Assembly: GCF_013371465.1 (NCBI RefSeq) | Contig: NZ_JABWDU010000001.1 | Coordinates: 983,794-1,047,793 of the forward strand | Source: Ensifer oleiphilus | Lineage (GTDB): Bacteria > Pseudomonadota > Alphaproteobacteria > Rhizobiales > Rhizobiaceae | Reading direction: 5' to 3' | Length of the DNA: 64,000 nucleotides | Shown here: positions 16,829 to 26,219 of the stretch, piece after piece | Layout: every line of letters begins with the position of its first letter | Position numbering within the stretch: the first letter of the stretch is position 1 | Notes under the pieces: generated by a model | Databases searched by the model: none | What the model saw: only the letters and a program-made list of their open reading frames with translations | What the model was told of the DNA's origin: nothing | Position numbers and translations under genes: made by a program

Positions 16829-18987
16829 TAGCGGCAACGGCTGGTGGCGTTGCGCTGATCGAGCGGTGAACCGTTGACGGTCAAGACCGAGCTGGCCGGC
16901 TGGGTGATCGATCCGGCCGTCCAACCGTTGTCGAGCAGGCAATCCTTCGGCGTGTTGGTCACCGTGACGTTGCCCTTGAGGTTTTCGGCAGGACCCGAGA
17001 AGTAGAGTCCGGCCTTGCCTGCCTTGTCGACCGTCATGTTGTTGAGCACGATATTGCTCACCGGGCCGCCCAGGAACTCGTAGTCGCTGCCATAGATGTA
17101 GGCGCCATAGGTGCCGGCATTGGTCACGCTCACGTCCTGCAGCGAGATACCCGAAACCGGGTTGAAGAAGATGCCGGCGTTGCGCGTGCCGTCGATCTTC
17201 AGACCCTTGACGTTGACGTTGGTAGTGGTCGCATCGAGGTTCGGGCTGGAGATCAGCATCAGGCCGTTGATGCCACCGGCGAGCCGCATGTCGTTGATCG
17301 ACACATTCGACGTGCCCTGCAGCACCACCAGGTCCATGTCGCGGTCCTGCTTGGAGTTGTCGATCGTCACACGGTCGAGCTTGATGTCCTTGCCGGCGAC
17401 GAGCAGCACGCCTTCGCGACGGGAATTGCTGATGGTGACGTTTTCAAGCGCGATATCCGTCGTGCCGGTGATGAGCTCGTATTCGGTGCGGTTGAGCTTC
17501 TTGAACTCGCCGCCGGCAAACACCCCATAGGTGACCTTGTCGATCGTCGTGTCGCGCACGGTGACGTTCTTGCTGCCGACCGCGCTTACGGCCGCGTACG
17601 GCGCCTTGTTGGGATTATAGACCGAGAACTCGCAGGACGTGTTGTTCTCGCAGATGTAGAGATCGTGGATACGGCTGTTTTGAACCACCGCGCCGTTGAC
17701 GCGGGCGAAGCGAATGCCGTCATGATTGGTGGCGGAGATGTCTACATTGTCGATCGTCACGTTCGCCGCATCGGTTGCCGCGATGCCGGCAAGGCCGCCG
17801 CGGATCGACAGCGAGGCGATGCTGCTGCCGGATGCCATGGTGACGACGTCCTGTGCGGGGTTGTAGCCGGTCAGCGTCGTCGCAGCACCCTGGTTGGTGA
17901 AGGACGTAGTGGCGCCGCTTCTGGCGCCGCGCACCGCGATGGATCCGCCGCCGCCGACGAGCGCCTGGCCGGAGCCGAGCGACAGCGACTGGTTGAGGCC
18001 GAGATTGCCGTCGGCAAGGATGAGCGCATCAGCACCGGCCGTGCCGATGAGAGCGTTGATCGCGGCTGCGTCGCCGTTGGCCGAGGAGATGTTGACGACC
18101 TTGCCGGTGTTGCGGCCGTTGACGACGAACTGTGCCGCTTCGACATCGCCGGTCGCACCGGCATGGGTGCGGATGTTGGCTGACCGCTCGACGCGCTGCA
18201 CCATCGGATCGAAGGCATCGCCTGCCTTGGCCGTGGCCCCGAACGGGATCCGCAGGCGCGCCATGACGGCGCCCTTGAGCTTGTCCTCGTTGTCATAGGT
18301 CCCGGTGACGCCGAGCGAGACGGTGGAACCTTCGGAAAGACCGGGCAGGTCGGCGAAGGTCAGTTCCGCGCGCAACTTGGCGCCGAACATGTCGCCGAGG
18401 TTCTTGCCGCCATACCAGTACGTGCCGCCGAAAACCTTCAGCTGCACGTCGGATCCTTCGTCGAAGACCGGAAGACGTCCGCCGATCTCGGCGTCGAGCC
18501 CGCGTCGGCCGCGCTCCTTGCCTTCCTGGAAGACGAGCACATGGTCACGAACATAGGCCGCGTTGAAGGCGCTCAACGTCTTGGCGCCTGATATCGGCAG
18601 ATAGAGGTTGCTGCGCATCTCGAGGTCGCCGCTGAGCGCTTCGAGACCCAATGAGACCTGGTTGAATGAATTGCCGTGCTCGCTCTTCAGATAGTCGTAA
18701 TAACCATACGCCCCGATGACCCACTGGTCGTTGGCGCGGAAGCGGTAACCCGCGCCGATGGAGCCTTGCCGAACCTTGTCGTTTTCTATCGTCCCGCGTG
18801 TATCGATGAAAATGGCATTGCCGGAGTCGAGCACGAAGGGTAGGAAGAATCCGCCGCTGGCAGCCGAGCCGCCGCTGAAGAACCCGCCTTCGATTTCAGC
18901 CTGTGGCCGGAAGTCCACGGCAAGGGCCGGGGACGAAAGCATCGTGCCGCTTGCGAGAGCAAGCGCTAAAATAGTGTTGTTTTTCAT
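16828..18987 (-). CDS. inverse autotransporter-like surface protein with beta-helix passenger
   Basis: A 719-residue exported protein. It has a signal peptide (MKNNTILALALASG...SPALA). Residues about 25-260 resemble the beta-domain of inverse autotransporters (intimin/invasin type): repeated strands such as SIGAGYRFRANDQWVIGAYGYYDYLKSEHGNSFNQVSLGLEAL and LKGAVMARLRIPFG. The region from about 280 on is rich in short repeats such as NVTIDNVDIS, VTVRDTTIDKV, IALENVTISNSRREGVLL and INDMRLAGGINGLML, as in right-handed parallel beta-helices. A Cys pair sits near the end (DCLLDN and TSRCR). The likely role is a surface adhesin or enzyme. The family call rests on motif recognition; the beta-helix part could instead be a polysaccharide-active domain. 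Confidence 0.72.
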   Translation of the reverse strand: MKNNTILALALASGTMLSSPALAVDFRPQAEIEGGFFSGGSAASGGFFLPFVLDSGNAIFIDTRGTIENDKVRQGSIGAGYRFRANDQWVIGAYGYYDYLKSEHGNSFNQVSLGLEALSGDLEMRSNLYLPISGAKTLSAFNAAYVRDHVLVFQEGKERGRRGLDAEIGGRLPVFDEGSDVQLKVFGGTYWYGGKNLGDMFGAKLRAELTFADLPGLSEGSTVSLGVTGTYDNEDKLKGAVMARLRIPFGATAKAGDAFDPMVQRVERSANIRTHAGATGDVEAAQFVVNGRNTGKVVNISSANGDAAAINALIGTAGADALILADGNLGLNQSLSLGSGQALVGGGGSIAVRGARSGATTSFTNQGAATTLTGYNPAQDVVTMASGSSIASLSIRGGLAGIAATDAANVTIDNVDISATNHDGIRFARVNGAVVQNSRIHDLYICENNTSCEFSVYNPNKAPYAAVSAVGSKNVTVRDTTIDKVTYGVFAGGEFKKLNRTEYELITGTTDIALENVTISNSRREGVLLVAGKDIKLDRVTIDNSKQDRDMDLVVLQGTSNVSINDMRLAGGINGLMLISSPNLDATTTNVNVKGLKIDGTRNAGIFFNPVSGISLQDVSVTNAGTYGAYIYGSDYEFLGGPVSNIVLNNMTVDKAGKAGLYFSGPAENLKGNVTVTNTPKDCLLDNGWTAGSITQPASSVLTVNGSPLDQRNATSRCR

Positions 18988-19308
18988 ATTATTAACTCCG
19001 CATACACCGGGCGTTGGTGCGCCCTTGGCGATGCGGTTAAATTATACGACTGTTTTACTCAAGTTTATTGAGCGACTATCCAAGGTCTTTCCAGCGGCGT
19101 GATGACGCAGGCTGTGGCAGCACGTCGGATGCACAATCATGGCGGTAGTTCGGGAAATCGTCCCGGGGCCGCGTCCGTTCATTTTCAAAGGGGCATCATA
19201 GGCCGGAAGACCCTGCCTGTCAGTCGGACGGGCAGGGTTTGCGTTCTTATCCCTGGTGCTCGATCTTGCCTGCGACCTTGATGGCGGCGTTGGAGGAAGA
19301 AAGCGGCC
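18988..19308. other. AT-rich promoter region and hairpin between surface protein and VOC gene
   Basis: The interval is AT-rich next to the surface-protein start. On the minus strand a perfect TATAAT is present at 19041-19046, but no good -35 box lies 16-18 bases upstream. The rest holds no convincing gene; a 60-residue frame on the plus strand (19099-19281) has no ribosome-binding site. A hairpin (19210-19238) closes the VOC gene. Confidence 0.5.
19210..19238 (-). terminator. hairpin after the VOC gene
   Basis: ACCCTGCCTGTC (19210-19221) pairs with GACGGGCAGGGT (19227-19238), with a single T-G pair and a five-base loop. It lies 71 bases past the stop of the minus-strand VOC gene. T-richness follows on the plus strand only, so it may also act on plus-strand transcripts. 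Confidence 0.5.
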
Positions 19309-20196
19309 TCAGGCTGCGAGCTTGAGCCCGATCCCCCAGGGATCGACGACGCTGTAGGTGGTGCCGTTTCTGCTCACCGAAATGCCCATCTCGTCGAGCT
19401 TGCCGAGGGCTGCGGCGAGCTCTGCCGGATTCTTGTACTGGATCGTGTAGTCGGAGAGGCCAGTCATGTTGGCCTGGCGTTTCGGCGCACCGCGCGAGTT
19501 CCAGATGTTGGCGGCGACATGGTGGTGATATTTGCCCGAGCCGAAGAAGCTTGCGCCCGGATAGCGCGCCATCAGCCCTAGCCCCAACACGTCGCGGAAA
19601 AACGCATCGGCCTCGGGAATATCCGATACCTGCAGATGGATGTGTCCGATGCCGGTGCCATCGGCAAGGCCGCTCCAGTCGTCCTTCGGCGCCTCGTCAT
19701 AAAGCGCCTGCAGGTTGAGCGGCAGCGTATCCATGCCGACCGTTCCATCGGTCTTGAAGTTCCACTCGATCCGCGGCCGGTCACGATAGACCTCGATGCC
19801 GTTGCCTTCCGGGTCGGCGAGATAGATTGCTTCACTGACCAGATGGTCGGAGGCGCCTTGCAGGCGGACATTGTTGTGGGCGGCGTGGGCGAGCCAACGG
19901 CCAAGCTCCTGACGGTTGGGAACGAGGAAGGCGGTATGAAAGAGGCCCGGTGCGTTGCGCGGCGCCTTTGCGGCATTGCCGGCCGTGGTGAGCGTCAGTA
20001 ACGGGCGGCGTCCGACACCCAGCGTCTCGCCGCTGGCGCTCGTTTCAAGTGGCTTCAGCCCCATGATGCGTTGATACCATTGCGACACCATCGGCAGGTC
20101 CGTGACCACCAGGTGCGAATGCTCGACATGTGCGGGCATCGCCAATGCATGATCGGCTGCGATATCGACAAGCGGTGCGTTCTGGCTGGGCGTCAT
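19309..20196 (-). CDS. VOC family (CatE-like) ring-cleavage dioxygenase/glyoxalase-like protein
   Basis: A 295-residue protein with two vicinal-oxygen-chelate repeats. Each has a conserved start (HSHLVVTDLPMVSQWYQRIMGL and HIHLQVSDIPEADAFFRDVLGL) and a Glu-containing end (EAIYLADPEGNGIEVYRDRP), the pattern of type I extradiol dioxygenases such as catechol 2,3-dioxygenase, which bind Fe2+ through two His and one Glu. The second repeat has YHHHVAANIWNSRGAP. AGGAAG precedes the ATG at 20196. The substrate cannot be predicted; a glyoxalase activity is an alternative. Confidence 0.82.
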   Translation of the reverse strand: MTPSQNAPLVDIAADHALAMPAHVEHSHLVVTDLPMVSQWYQRIMGLKPLETSASGETLGVGRRPLLTLTTAGNAAKAPRNAPGLFHTAFLVPNRQELGRWLAHAAHNNVRLQGASDHLVSEAIYLADPEGNGIEVYRDRPRIEWNFKTDGTVGMDTLPLNLQALYDEAPKDDWSGLADGTGIGHIHLQVSDIPEADAFFRDVLGLGLMARYPGASFFGSGKYHHHVAANIWNSRGAPKRQANMTGLSDYTIQYKNPAELAAALGKLDEMGISVSRNGTTYSVVDPWGIGLKLAA

Positions 20197-20393
20197 ATCT
20201 TGCTTCCTCGGGCGTCGAAACTGGAGGCCCTGCCGGATCCTCAGTTTCGTTGAAACTGCGGGGTGAATATGGGCCGAACTTGGCGTTCACGAAAGACTGT
20301 CAGTTGCTTGATGTTGTGTTCGCTGAGCGTTGACAGTGGCCGTTATCGCCCTAGCTCAATTGTGTAGGGCAATGCGATCGCCGCGCTTTCGAT

Positions 20394-20407
20394 TTGATTT
20401 CAATCAA
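20394..20407. promoter_or_regulatory. FixK/FNR-type box upstream of stress-protein operon
   Basis: TTGATTTCAATCAA matches the TTGAT-N4-ATCAA anaerobox exactly (TTGAT at 20394-20398, ATCAA at 20403-20407). It lies about 100 bases before the universal stress protein gene at 20505, a position compatible with activation from the -41.5 region of a promoter starting near 20442. In rhizobia such boxes are used by FixK and FnrN. The promoter start is inferred, not seen. Confidence 0.8.
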
Positions 20408-20504
20408 TGCCGCAAGAGCCTTCTGGGCTCAGTCTCGAAGGCGAGGGATTTGCGCCCGCGTTTCGGCGCCGGCGGTCCGGGTAGGCAACGTAAAGGAGTG
20501 CAGC

Positions 20505-20927
20505 ATGTACAAGAAGATCATCGTCCCTATTGCCATGGATCAGCTGGAACATGGCGAGTCCGTGCTTGGCGTCGCCGAAAAGCTGATCGATGAAGGGGGC
20601 GAGATTGTCCTGCTCAATGTTGTCGAGGATCTGAACGCCTATGCCCAGGGTTACATGATCGTCGATTTCCCGCTGGAGATGGTCGAGGAATCGCGCAAGC
20701 ACGCGACAAAGACACTGGAGGCGTTGAAAGCCAAGCACGGGATCAACGGACGCATTGAAATCCGCACCGGCGGCGCCGCCGGCACGATCAACGCGCTCGC
20801 CAAGGAAGAAAACGCCGACCTCGTGATCATCGCCTCGCACCGGCCGGGCCTCATCGATTATTTCATCGGGTCGACGGCCAGCCGGGTCGTCAGCCATTGC
20901 CCCTGCGCCGTTCTCGTCGACCGGTGA
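20505..20927 (+). CDS. universal stress protein
   Basis: A 140-residue UspA-fold protein. It begins MYKKIIVPIAMDQLEHGESVL, and ends IIASHRPGLIDYFIGSTASRVVSHCPCAVLVDR, the usual ATP-binding loop with a GSTA motif. AAGGAG lies before the ATG at 20505. A FixK/FNR-type box sits upstream, so induction by low oxygen is likely. The DksA-like gene follows 65 bases downstream and may be in the same transcript. It probably aids survival in micro-oxic or stationary conditions. Confidence 0.9.
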   Translation: MYKKIIVPIAMDQLEHGESVLGVAEKLIDEGGEIVLLNVVEDLNAYAQGYMIVDFPLEMVEESRKHATKTLEALKAKHGINGRIEIRTGGAAGTINALAKEENADLVIIASHRPGLIDYFIGSTASRVVSHCPCAVLVDR

Positions 20928-20992
20928 GCCGCCAACAAACAAGAACAGGAGCGTGGCGCGCCTGAAGTGCCACGACTTCAAGGAGTCATCTG

Positions 20993-21337
20993 ATGGACAA
21001 GCTTGCGCTTGACGACTTTCGTGAACGGTTGACCAGCCGCAAACGTGAACTCTATGGCCGGTTGGTGAAGATCGAGCATGATCTCGATGAGCCGATGAAC
21101 GCCGACGTGCCCGATCGGGTAACAGAACGGGAGAACGACGAGGTGCTGGAGGGTCTTGGCCTTGCCGGCCAGGAGGAGATCCGTGGGATCGACGCGGCCC
21201 TCGACCGCATCGCGTCCGGCACCTTCGGGACCTGCGTGCGTTGCGGTCTGCCGATATCTTCTGAACGGCTGGATGCCGTGCCGCATACGCCGCTCTGTCA
21301 GGAATGCGCGGCCGAGGTTTCAGCCGGGGCAAAGTAA
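20993..21337 (+). CDS. DksA/TraR-type zinc-finger protein
   Basis: A 114-residue protein of the DksA/TraR C4 type. The helical hairpin (residues 1-70) is followed by the four-Cys zinc site CVRCGLPISSERLDAVPHTPLCQECAAE. DksA proteins bind the RNA polymerase secondary channel; the small members often tune stress transcription. AAGGAG precedes the ATG at 20993. It follows the universal stress protein, which is consistent with a shared stress role under the upstream FixK/FNR-type box. Confidence 0.88.
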   Translation: MDKLALDDFRERLTSRKRELYGRLVKIEHDLDEPMNADVPDRVTERENDEVLEGLGLAGQEEIRGIDAALDRIASGTFGTCVRCGLPISSERLDAVPHTPLCQECAAEVSAGAK

Positions 21338-21412
21338 GGTGCCGCCCAGTTCAACGATTGGCTCTTCTACGATTGGCATGCTTTGCGCCCGGGAACTGTC
21401 TTGTCTTGCGCG

Positions 21413-21883
21413 TCAACGCGGCGGGACGTTCGCCAGACCCAGCTTCAATCTCGGCAGGAACCGCCCAGGGATGACCGTCGAGGCGACAGTGCCGTCATCG
21501 ACGGCGCCCAGGCGTCGATAGAAATCGGCGGCACCGGGATCGGCATCGATCGTCATGACCTTCGCTCCCTTGCTCAGGGCGGTCTGCACGCTCCAGCCAA
21601 AGAGCCTCCGGCCGATGCCGCCACCCAACGCGTCCGGATCGACAAACAGCTTGTCGAGTTCGGCAGCGTCGCCGTGGTACATCACCTGGGCGACGCCCAC
21701 GATCTTGCCACCGTCAACGGCAACCTGGATATCCGATTGCTGCCAGTCGACCGCCGTTACCGTCAAGGCAGGCCGGCAAGCTGCCATGAACGCCTCGTCG
21801 TAGCCCCAGACCGCCTTGGAGCGAAGGCAAAGCCGCGTGAGGATTTCGGCCTCGGCCAGTTCTGGCGTGCGTAGCACCGTCAT
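21413..21883 (-). CDS. GNAT family N-acetyltransferase
   Basis: A 156-residue GNAT-fold enzyme that transfers acetyl from acetyl-CoA to an amine. The acceptor loop is IVGVAQVMYHGDAAELDKLFVDPDALGGGIGRRLFGWSVQTAL, with the QxxGxG/A-like pyrophosphate-binding part GGGIGRRL. The ATG at 21883 is chosen because GGGGAGGAG lies just upstream; a GTG at 21889 is also possible. It is convergent with the DksA-like gene. The substrate is unknown. Confidence 0.85.
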   Translation of the reverse strand: MTVLRTPELAEAEILTRLCLRSKAVWGYDEAFMAACRPALTVTAVDWQQSDIQVAVDGGKIVGVAQVMYHGDAAELDKLFVDPDALGGGIGRRLFGWSVQTALSKGAKVMTIDADPGAADFYRRLGAVDDGTVASTVIPGRFLPRLKLGLANVPPR

Positions 21884-22114
21884 AAACACTCCTCCCCATG
21901 GACGCTTGGTTACCCGTATTCCTCGCCAATGTGGTTGCTGCCCGTGCTGCGGACAAGGGAGGCCGTGTTCGCAAACACATCATGTCACTGTTGTAATGCG
22001 TTGCAAAAGTTGATGCTTTCGTCATCGCGGAGCCCTTTGCCGCGGCGTCTGGCTGTGGCAGGATGAGGCCTATCAGCAAGACGACCGCCGCCTGAGGGCG
22101 AGAGAAGGTCGGAG

Positions 22115-22786
22115 GTGGGGTACGTGGAATTCGCCGGCGTCAAGTGGAACTATGATCGATCGGAACTGATCGCCGATGGTATCGTGCATGGCGTTGGTCT
22201 TGCCGCGGCCCTTGTCGGCGTCACCGCTCTGATCTTTTACGCGATGCTCTGGAGTTCGACCGGCCAGCTTGCCGCGGCTGCTATTTACGGTGCCGGGCTG
22301 CTGGCGACGTTGTCCATATCGTTCCTCTACAATCTCTACCCGGTTTCGCGCACCAAATGGTTTCTGCGCCGTTTCGACCACTCGTCGATCTTCGTGCTGA
22401 TCGCCGCGACCTATACGCCCTTCCTGCAGCGCGGCTGGGACGATCCGTTTCTGTTTGCCATGCTGATCGGCATCTGGGCGATTGCCGCGCTCGGCGTGGG
22501 GATCAAGTGCCTCTTTCCCGGTCGGTTCGACCGGTTGGCGATCCTGCTTTATCTCGCCATGGGTTGGAGCGGTGTCCTTGCAGTGGGGCCGCTGTTGTCG
22601 GCGTTGTCGTCGACAACGCTGGTGCTGATCCTCATCGGCGGCATCATCTATTCCGCCGGCGTGATCTTCCATGTCTGGGAGAAGCTGCGTTTCCAGAATG
22701 CCATCTGGCATGCTTTTGTCGTCACCGGTGCCGCGGTGCACTATTCGGCCGTCATCAACTGTCTGACCGGCACGGCGATGTCCTGA
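22115..22786 (+). CDS. hemolysin III family (HlyIII/TrhA) membrane protein
   Basis: A 223-residue protein with about seven transmembrane segments. The family's metal-ligand pattern is visible: HGVG near residue 25, RRFDHSSIF about residue 88, and HAFVVTGAAVHYSAVINC near the end. The start is GTG at 22115; no ATG fits. HlyIII proteins are related to adiponectin receptors, and the role in bacteria is not settled. It is a single gene. Confidence 0.9.
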   Translation: MGYVEFAGVKWNYDRSELIADGIVHGVGLAAALVGVTALIFYAMLWSSTGQLAAAAIYGAGLLATLSISFLYNLYPVSRTKWFLRRFDHSSIFVLIAATYTPFLQRGWDDPFLFAMLIGIWAIAALGVGIKCLFPGRFDRLAILLYLAMGWSGVLAVGPLLSALSSTTLVLILIGGIIYSAGVIFHVWEKLRFQNAIWHAFVVTGAAVHYSAVINCLTGTAMS

Positions 22787-22905
22787 TCCAGTTCAGCGAG
22801 AGCTCTTCCAGGAAAAATAAGACGCGGCATTCCGTCAGGAAATGCGTAAAGACAAGGAGATAGAGCCTCTCCGTTTTGGTCGGAAACGGTCGCCATTGGC
22901 GCGGC

Positions 22906-23430
22906 TCAGTTCGGCGCGGCCACGGGTGCTGCCGCCACCGGCGTCTGCTGACAGCCTTCCGAGGGGCGCAAGGCCTCCGCCATCCGCGAGATGACACCAT
23001 CGAAGCTGGTCAGCCGGCTCTTGCGGTACTGAAGGCGAAAATAGGCGGCGCTGCCGTCGCAGAGCGCAATGGCGCGTGTGTAAAATACCTCTTCGCCGCG
23101 CACGCCGGAAAAACTTGCCCAGGCTGCGGTGACGCGCGAGTAGGAAATCCGCCACTGGTCTTCCCGTTCGCTCGCCATCCGGTCGTTGACGTCGATCTCG
23201 AAATCGCCATCGACAAGCTCGCTGCCGAAAACGGCAAGCGTGGCGCCGTTGTCGTTGGCATGAAAGCTGACGCCGTCGCCGTTGTCGGTGTCACCTTGTG
23301 GTTCGAAACCTGGCGGAATGTCGAGGATATAGCCGAAACGCGGATTGGCGTAGGCATGCCAGTCATTGTCGGCAGCGGCCGGGAAGGCAGCCGGGAAGAG
23401 AAGAACGAATGCAGCCAGAATGCGACGCAT
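22906..23430 (-). CDS. secreted hypothetical protein
   Basis: A 174-residue protein of unknown function. The ATG at 23430 is preceded by AGGAGG at good spacing. MRRILAAFVLLFPAAFPAAA is a clear signal peptide, so the mature protein is periplasmic or secreted. The body holds YANPRFGYILDIPPGFEPQ near residue 30, and then a single domain with DGVISRMAEALRPS. It is close to the rhizobial serine/threonine-type hypothetical families, but I cannot assign a name. It is a single gene on the minus strand. Confidence 0.7.
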   Translation of the reverse strand: MRRILAAFVLLFPAAFPAAADNDWHAYANPRFGYILDIPPGFEPQGDTDNGDGVSFHANDNGATLAVFGSELVDGDFEIDVNDRMASEREDQWRISYSRVTAAWASFSGVRGEEVFYTRAIALCDGSAAYFRLQYRKSRLTSFDGVISRMAEALRPSEGCQQTPVAAAPVAAPN

Positions 23431-23545
23431 GCGGACCTCCTCCCGACTTGTTTCGACGGCCTGAATATTAAATAGCACATCCGTGCATGAAGCGCTGTTT
23501 CTATCGGAACAGCGGCAAGGCTAAAACCGCAGCCTTCCGTTTGCG

Positions 23546-23953
23546 TCAATCCTCGGTAAACGTCATTGCGTGGCCGTTCAGGCAGTAACGCAAGCCGGTG
23601 GGCGGCGGGCCGTCGGGGAAGACGTGACCGAGATGGGCGTCACAGTCCGCACAGCGGATTTCGGTGCGCACCATGAAATGTGAGCGGTCCTCGATCTCGC
23701 GGATGGCCTCATCGTCGATCGCGGCGAAATAGCTCGGCCAGCCGCAGCCGGAATCAAACTTGCTGTCGGAGCGAAACAGCGCCCGGCCGCAGCAGACGCA
23801 TTCATAGGTTCCCTCCTTCTTGTTGGCGAGGAAGGGACCGGTGAAGGCGCGCTCGGTGCCGTGCTCACGGGTGATGCGGTATTGTTCGGGCGACAGTTGC
23901 GCGCGCCACTCCGCATCGGTCTTGATCACTTTCGGCGCCCTTGCGTCTCTCAT
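23546..23953 (-). CDS. msrB: peptide methionine-R-sulfoxide reductase
   Basis: MsrB reduces the R-form of methionine sulfoxide in proteins with thioredoxin. At 135 aa it is complete. The zinc-binding pairs are C52/C55 (CVCCG) and C101/C104 (CADC). The catalytic Cys is C124 in GLRYCLNG; the usual partner C70 is in SGCGWPS. The ATG at 23953 is chosen over a longer reading because GGGAGAT precedes it and the extension is unlike the family. It is transcribed alone, with the next gene on the same strand 72 bases downstream. Confidence 0.95.
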   Translation of the reverse strand: MRDARAPKVIKTDAEWRAQLSPEQYRITREHGTERAFTGPFLANKKEGTYECVCCGRALFRSDSKFDSGCGWPSYFAAIDDEAIREIEDRSHFMVRTEIRCADCDAHLGHVFPDGPPPTGLRYCLNGHAMTFTED

Positions 23954-24101
23954 CGAAGATCTCCCTGTTATTTTTCGACGACTATATAGGATCGCCGACG
24001 GCGCGCCGCAAATCACGCTCGCGTGCCGGGAGGTGGCCATTGGGCAGGGATGCGTCTGACAACCGAACTGCAACTCGATCAGATGTGATCCGGATGCGGT
24101 C

Positions 24102-25760
24102 TCAATCACCGCCGACGGCCGGTGGAGCCATGCTGAAGTCTCGCCGGATCACGGCCGGGCCGGCACCGTGAACGCGTTTGCTTTCGTTGTAGAACGCGAT
24201 GAACTCTTGCGCGGGCAAGGCTTTGGAATAAAGCCAGCCTTGGCCGTAGTGCACGCCGCGTTCGAGCAGATAATCCGCCTGCTCCTGTCGTTCGATACCT
24301 TCGGCGACGATGTAGAGGTTCAGCGATTTGGCGATATCGATGATATGAGGGGTAACGGCGCTCGTGGCCGAGACGAGCCCGACGGTATCGATAAATGACT
24401 TGTCGATCTTCAATGCGTCGAGCGGCAGGTCCTGGAGGTATTGCAGGCTGGAATAGCCGGTGCCGAAATCGTCGATCGCGACGGAATGGCCAAGCCGGCG
24501 GGCTTCCTCGATCGTTGCCCGGGCGGATTTGACGTCCATGAAGCCGCGTTCGGTGGCTTCGAGCCAGATCTGTTCGGTCAGCACGCCGGAGCTTGCAAGT
24601 GCGTCCTGGATGACGGGCAGGACACGCCCGGACTTGATGTCTTCGGCCGACAGATTGATGGCGATGTGCAGCGAGCGGTCCGCGAGGAGGACTGGCCCGA
24701 GGTCCCGGATCACACCGTCAATAACCTGATCGGTGATCGCCTGGATCAGGCCGCTTTCCTCCGCGAGCGGGATAAAGGTATCGGGCCTGACCAGCGAGCC
24801 GTCGGGCCTGCGCCAGCGCACAAGCGCTTCCGCACCAACGCAGATGCCGGTCTTCATCTCGATGAGTGGCTGGTAGTGAACGATGAATTCTCGGCGCTGG
24901 ACGGCGATCGAGAGTTCGCCGAGCGGTGACAGGCGCCGCCGCGACAGCCAGAAAACGAGGCCAACCATCAATGCTGCAACAATCGCGCCCAGCGGCAGGA
25001 GCAGCAGCCGTTCGCGGCCGAGATCGTTCAGCAGCGATGCTCGCGACGATGTTGCTATGGCAATCCAGTTGGAGCTGTTCGATTTGGCAAACAGATCATC
25101 CCCGTCGGCGTCGGCGCCGGTCTGCGGATGCGCGATCAGTCGCTTGATCAGTGCAGGGTCCGGATTGTTCAACCCGCTGACGAGGATGCCGGCCTCATTG
25201 GCGATCGCAAGGCGGGTATCCGGGGAGATGAGCACGTCGACGAGCCGAGCGGGATCAGTCAGGACGCTGTAGGATCGGTAACGAAATCCGAGCATCGTCT
25301 GGCCGTTGCTGATCGTCGGGTGAACGCGCGCCGCCACGCCGATACCGCTGGCCGTGGTGAAGTCGACTTGCTGGCGGGCGATCGTCGTTTCCGGTTTGCC
25401 CCAGGAGGTGCACTTCAGCTGGTCGTTCTCGAAATAGCCGATGTCCTCGATAGAGCGCGTGGTGACGACAAGTGTGCGCATCGCCGAGATATGCTCCTGC
25501 GAGCAGGGCGCGAATGCGAAACCGTCGGCGGTCTTGAGTGCTGTCGTCGCTTCACCGAACGCCGCATCGGCGCGCTTGATCGCATACTCGGCGAGGCCGG
25601 TAAGGCGGGCCTCCTCCCTGCTGGTGGCGACCGACCAGGAGAGATAGAACGCGGCGGCGATCGGCAGGATCGCGCCCAGCGCCGCGAGCACACTGGTCAC
25701 CGCCACAATGTAGGACCGTTCCAAGCCAGACCTCGTGAGCTCGAGAGAAGCGCTGTGCAA
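24102..25760 (-). CDS. CSS-motif EAL-domain cyclic-di-GMP phosphodiesterase
   Basis: A 552-residue membrane protein. Residues 15-45 and about 245-275 are transmembrane segments, with a periplasmic CSS-motif domain between them (CSQEH and KCTSWG hold the Cys/Ser signature). The C-terminal EAL domain starts near residue 290 with [26 protein letters not shown] and has active-site motifs [28 protein letters not shown] and EGIERQEQ. These are all intact, so it probably degrades c-di-GMP. No GGDEF domain is present. The family senses redox through the periplasmic cysteines in other bacteria. The start at 25760 is a TTG, and the exact N-terminus is uncertain. Confidence 0.92.
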   Translation of the reverse strand: MHSASLELTRSGLERSYIVAVTSVLAALGAILPIAAAFYLSWSVATSREEARLTGLAEYAIKRADAAFGEATTALKTADGFAFAPCSQEHISAMRTLVVTTRSIEDIGYFENDQLKCTSWGKPETTIARQQVDFTTASGIGVAARVHPTISNGQTMLGFRYRSYSVLTDPARLVDVLISPDTRLAIANEAGILVSGLNNPDPALIKRLIAHPQTGADADGDDLFAKSNSSNWIAIATSSRASLLNDLGRERLLLLPLGAIVAALMVGLVFWLSRRRLSPLGELSIAVQRREFIVHYQPLIEMKTGICVGAEALVRWRRPDGSLVRPDTFIPLAEESGLIQAITDQVIDGVIRDLGPVLLADRSLHIAINLSAEDIKSGRVLPVIQDALASSGVLTEQIWLEATERGFMDVKSARATIEEARRLGHSVAIDDFGTGYSSLQYLQDLPLDALKIDKSFIDTVGLVSATSAVTPHIIDIAKSLNLYIVAEGIERQEQADYLLERGVHYGQGWLYSKALPAQEFIAFYNESKRVHGAGPAVIRRDFSMAPPAVGGD

Positions 25761-26219
25761 TTCGTTGCGTTAATCAATCAGCGATAGCGACCGATCTAGA
25801 CCAAGACGTGCACGCCAGGAAGCAGGAAGTATGGCCTTGGCCCCCGAACAAGGCCGCACGTGACGATCTCTCAAATGCGCACGCCAGAGGTGTCGGCCGT
25901 TGCATCACGATGAAATACCAGATGCGGTCCATGTCTTGCGACCGATACCGCCGGACGTTGCCAACAACACGTTAATCGTGGTCGGCGGCGATGACCGGTA
26001 CCGTACAGGTGCCTTGCCAGGCGTCGGATGGTTTTGCCCTGGCGAGCGACCGCGGCCACAAATCTCGCAAGGAAAACGGAGGTTTCCCGGGCCTTTGCCG
26101 GACTTAACGGCGCATAACGTCGATTTTACCCGAATAAGGCTTGAGGCGCGTGTACCCATCTTTTATGTCGGGTATTCGTTTGATCCGACAATCAAATCGC
26201 AAAGGAGCGCGCCCGGACG
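25761..26219. other. 459-base non-coding interval before the antiporter operon
   Basis: Two overlapping frames of 80-110 residues lie here, one per strand, but neither has a ribosome-binding site nor a plausible composition, so I see no gene. The plus strand end carries AAAGGAG before the mnhA start. No transcription start could be fixed. Confidence 0.55.

Noticed and set aside
19099-19281. 60-residue plus-strand frame between the surface protein and the VOC gene
   Set aside because: It covers the terminator hairpin and lacks an SD.
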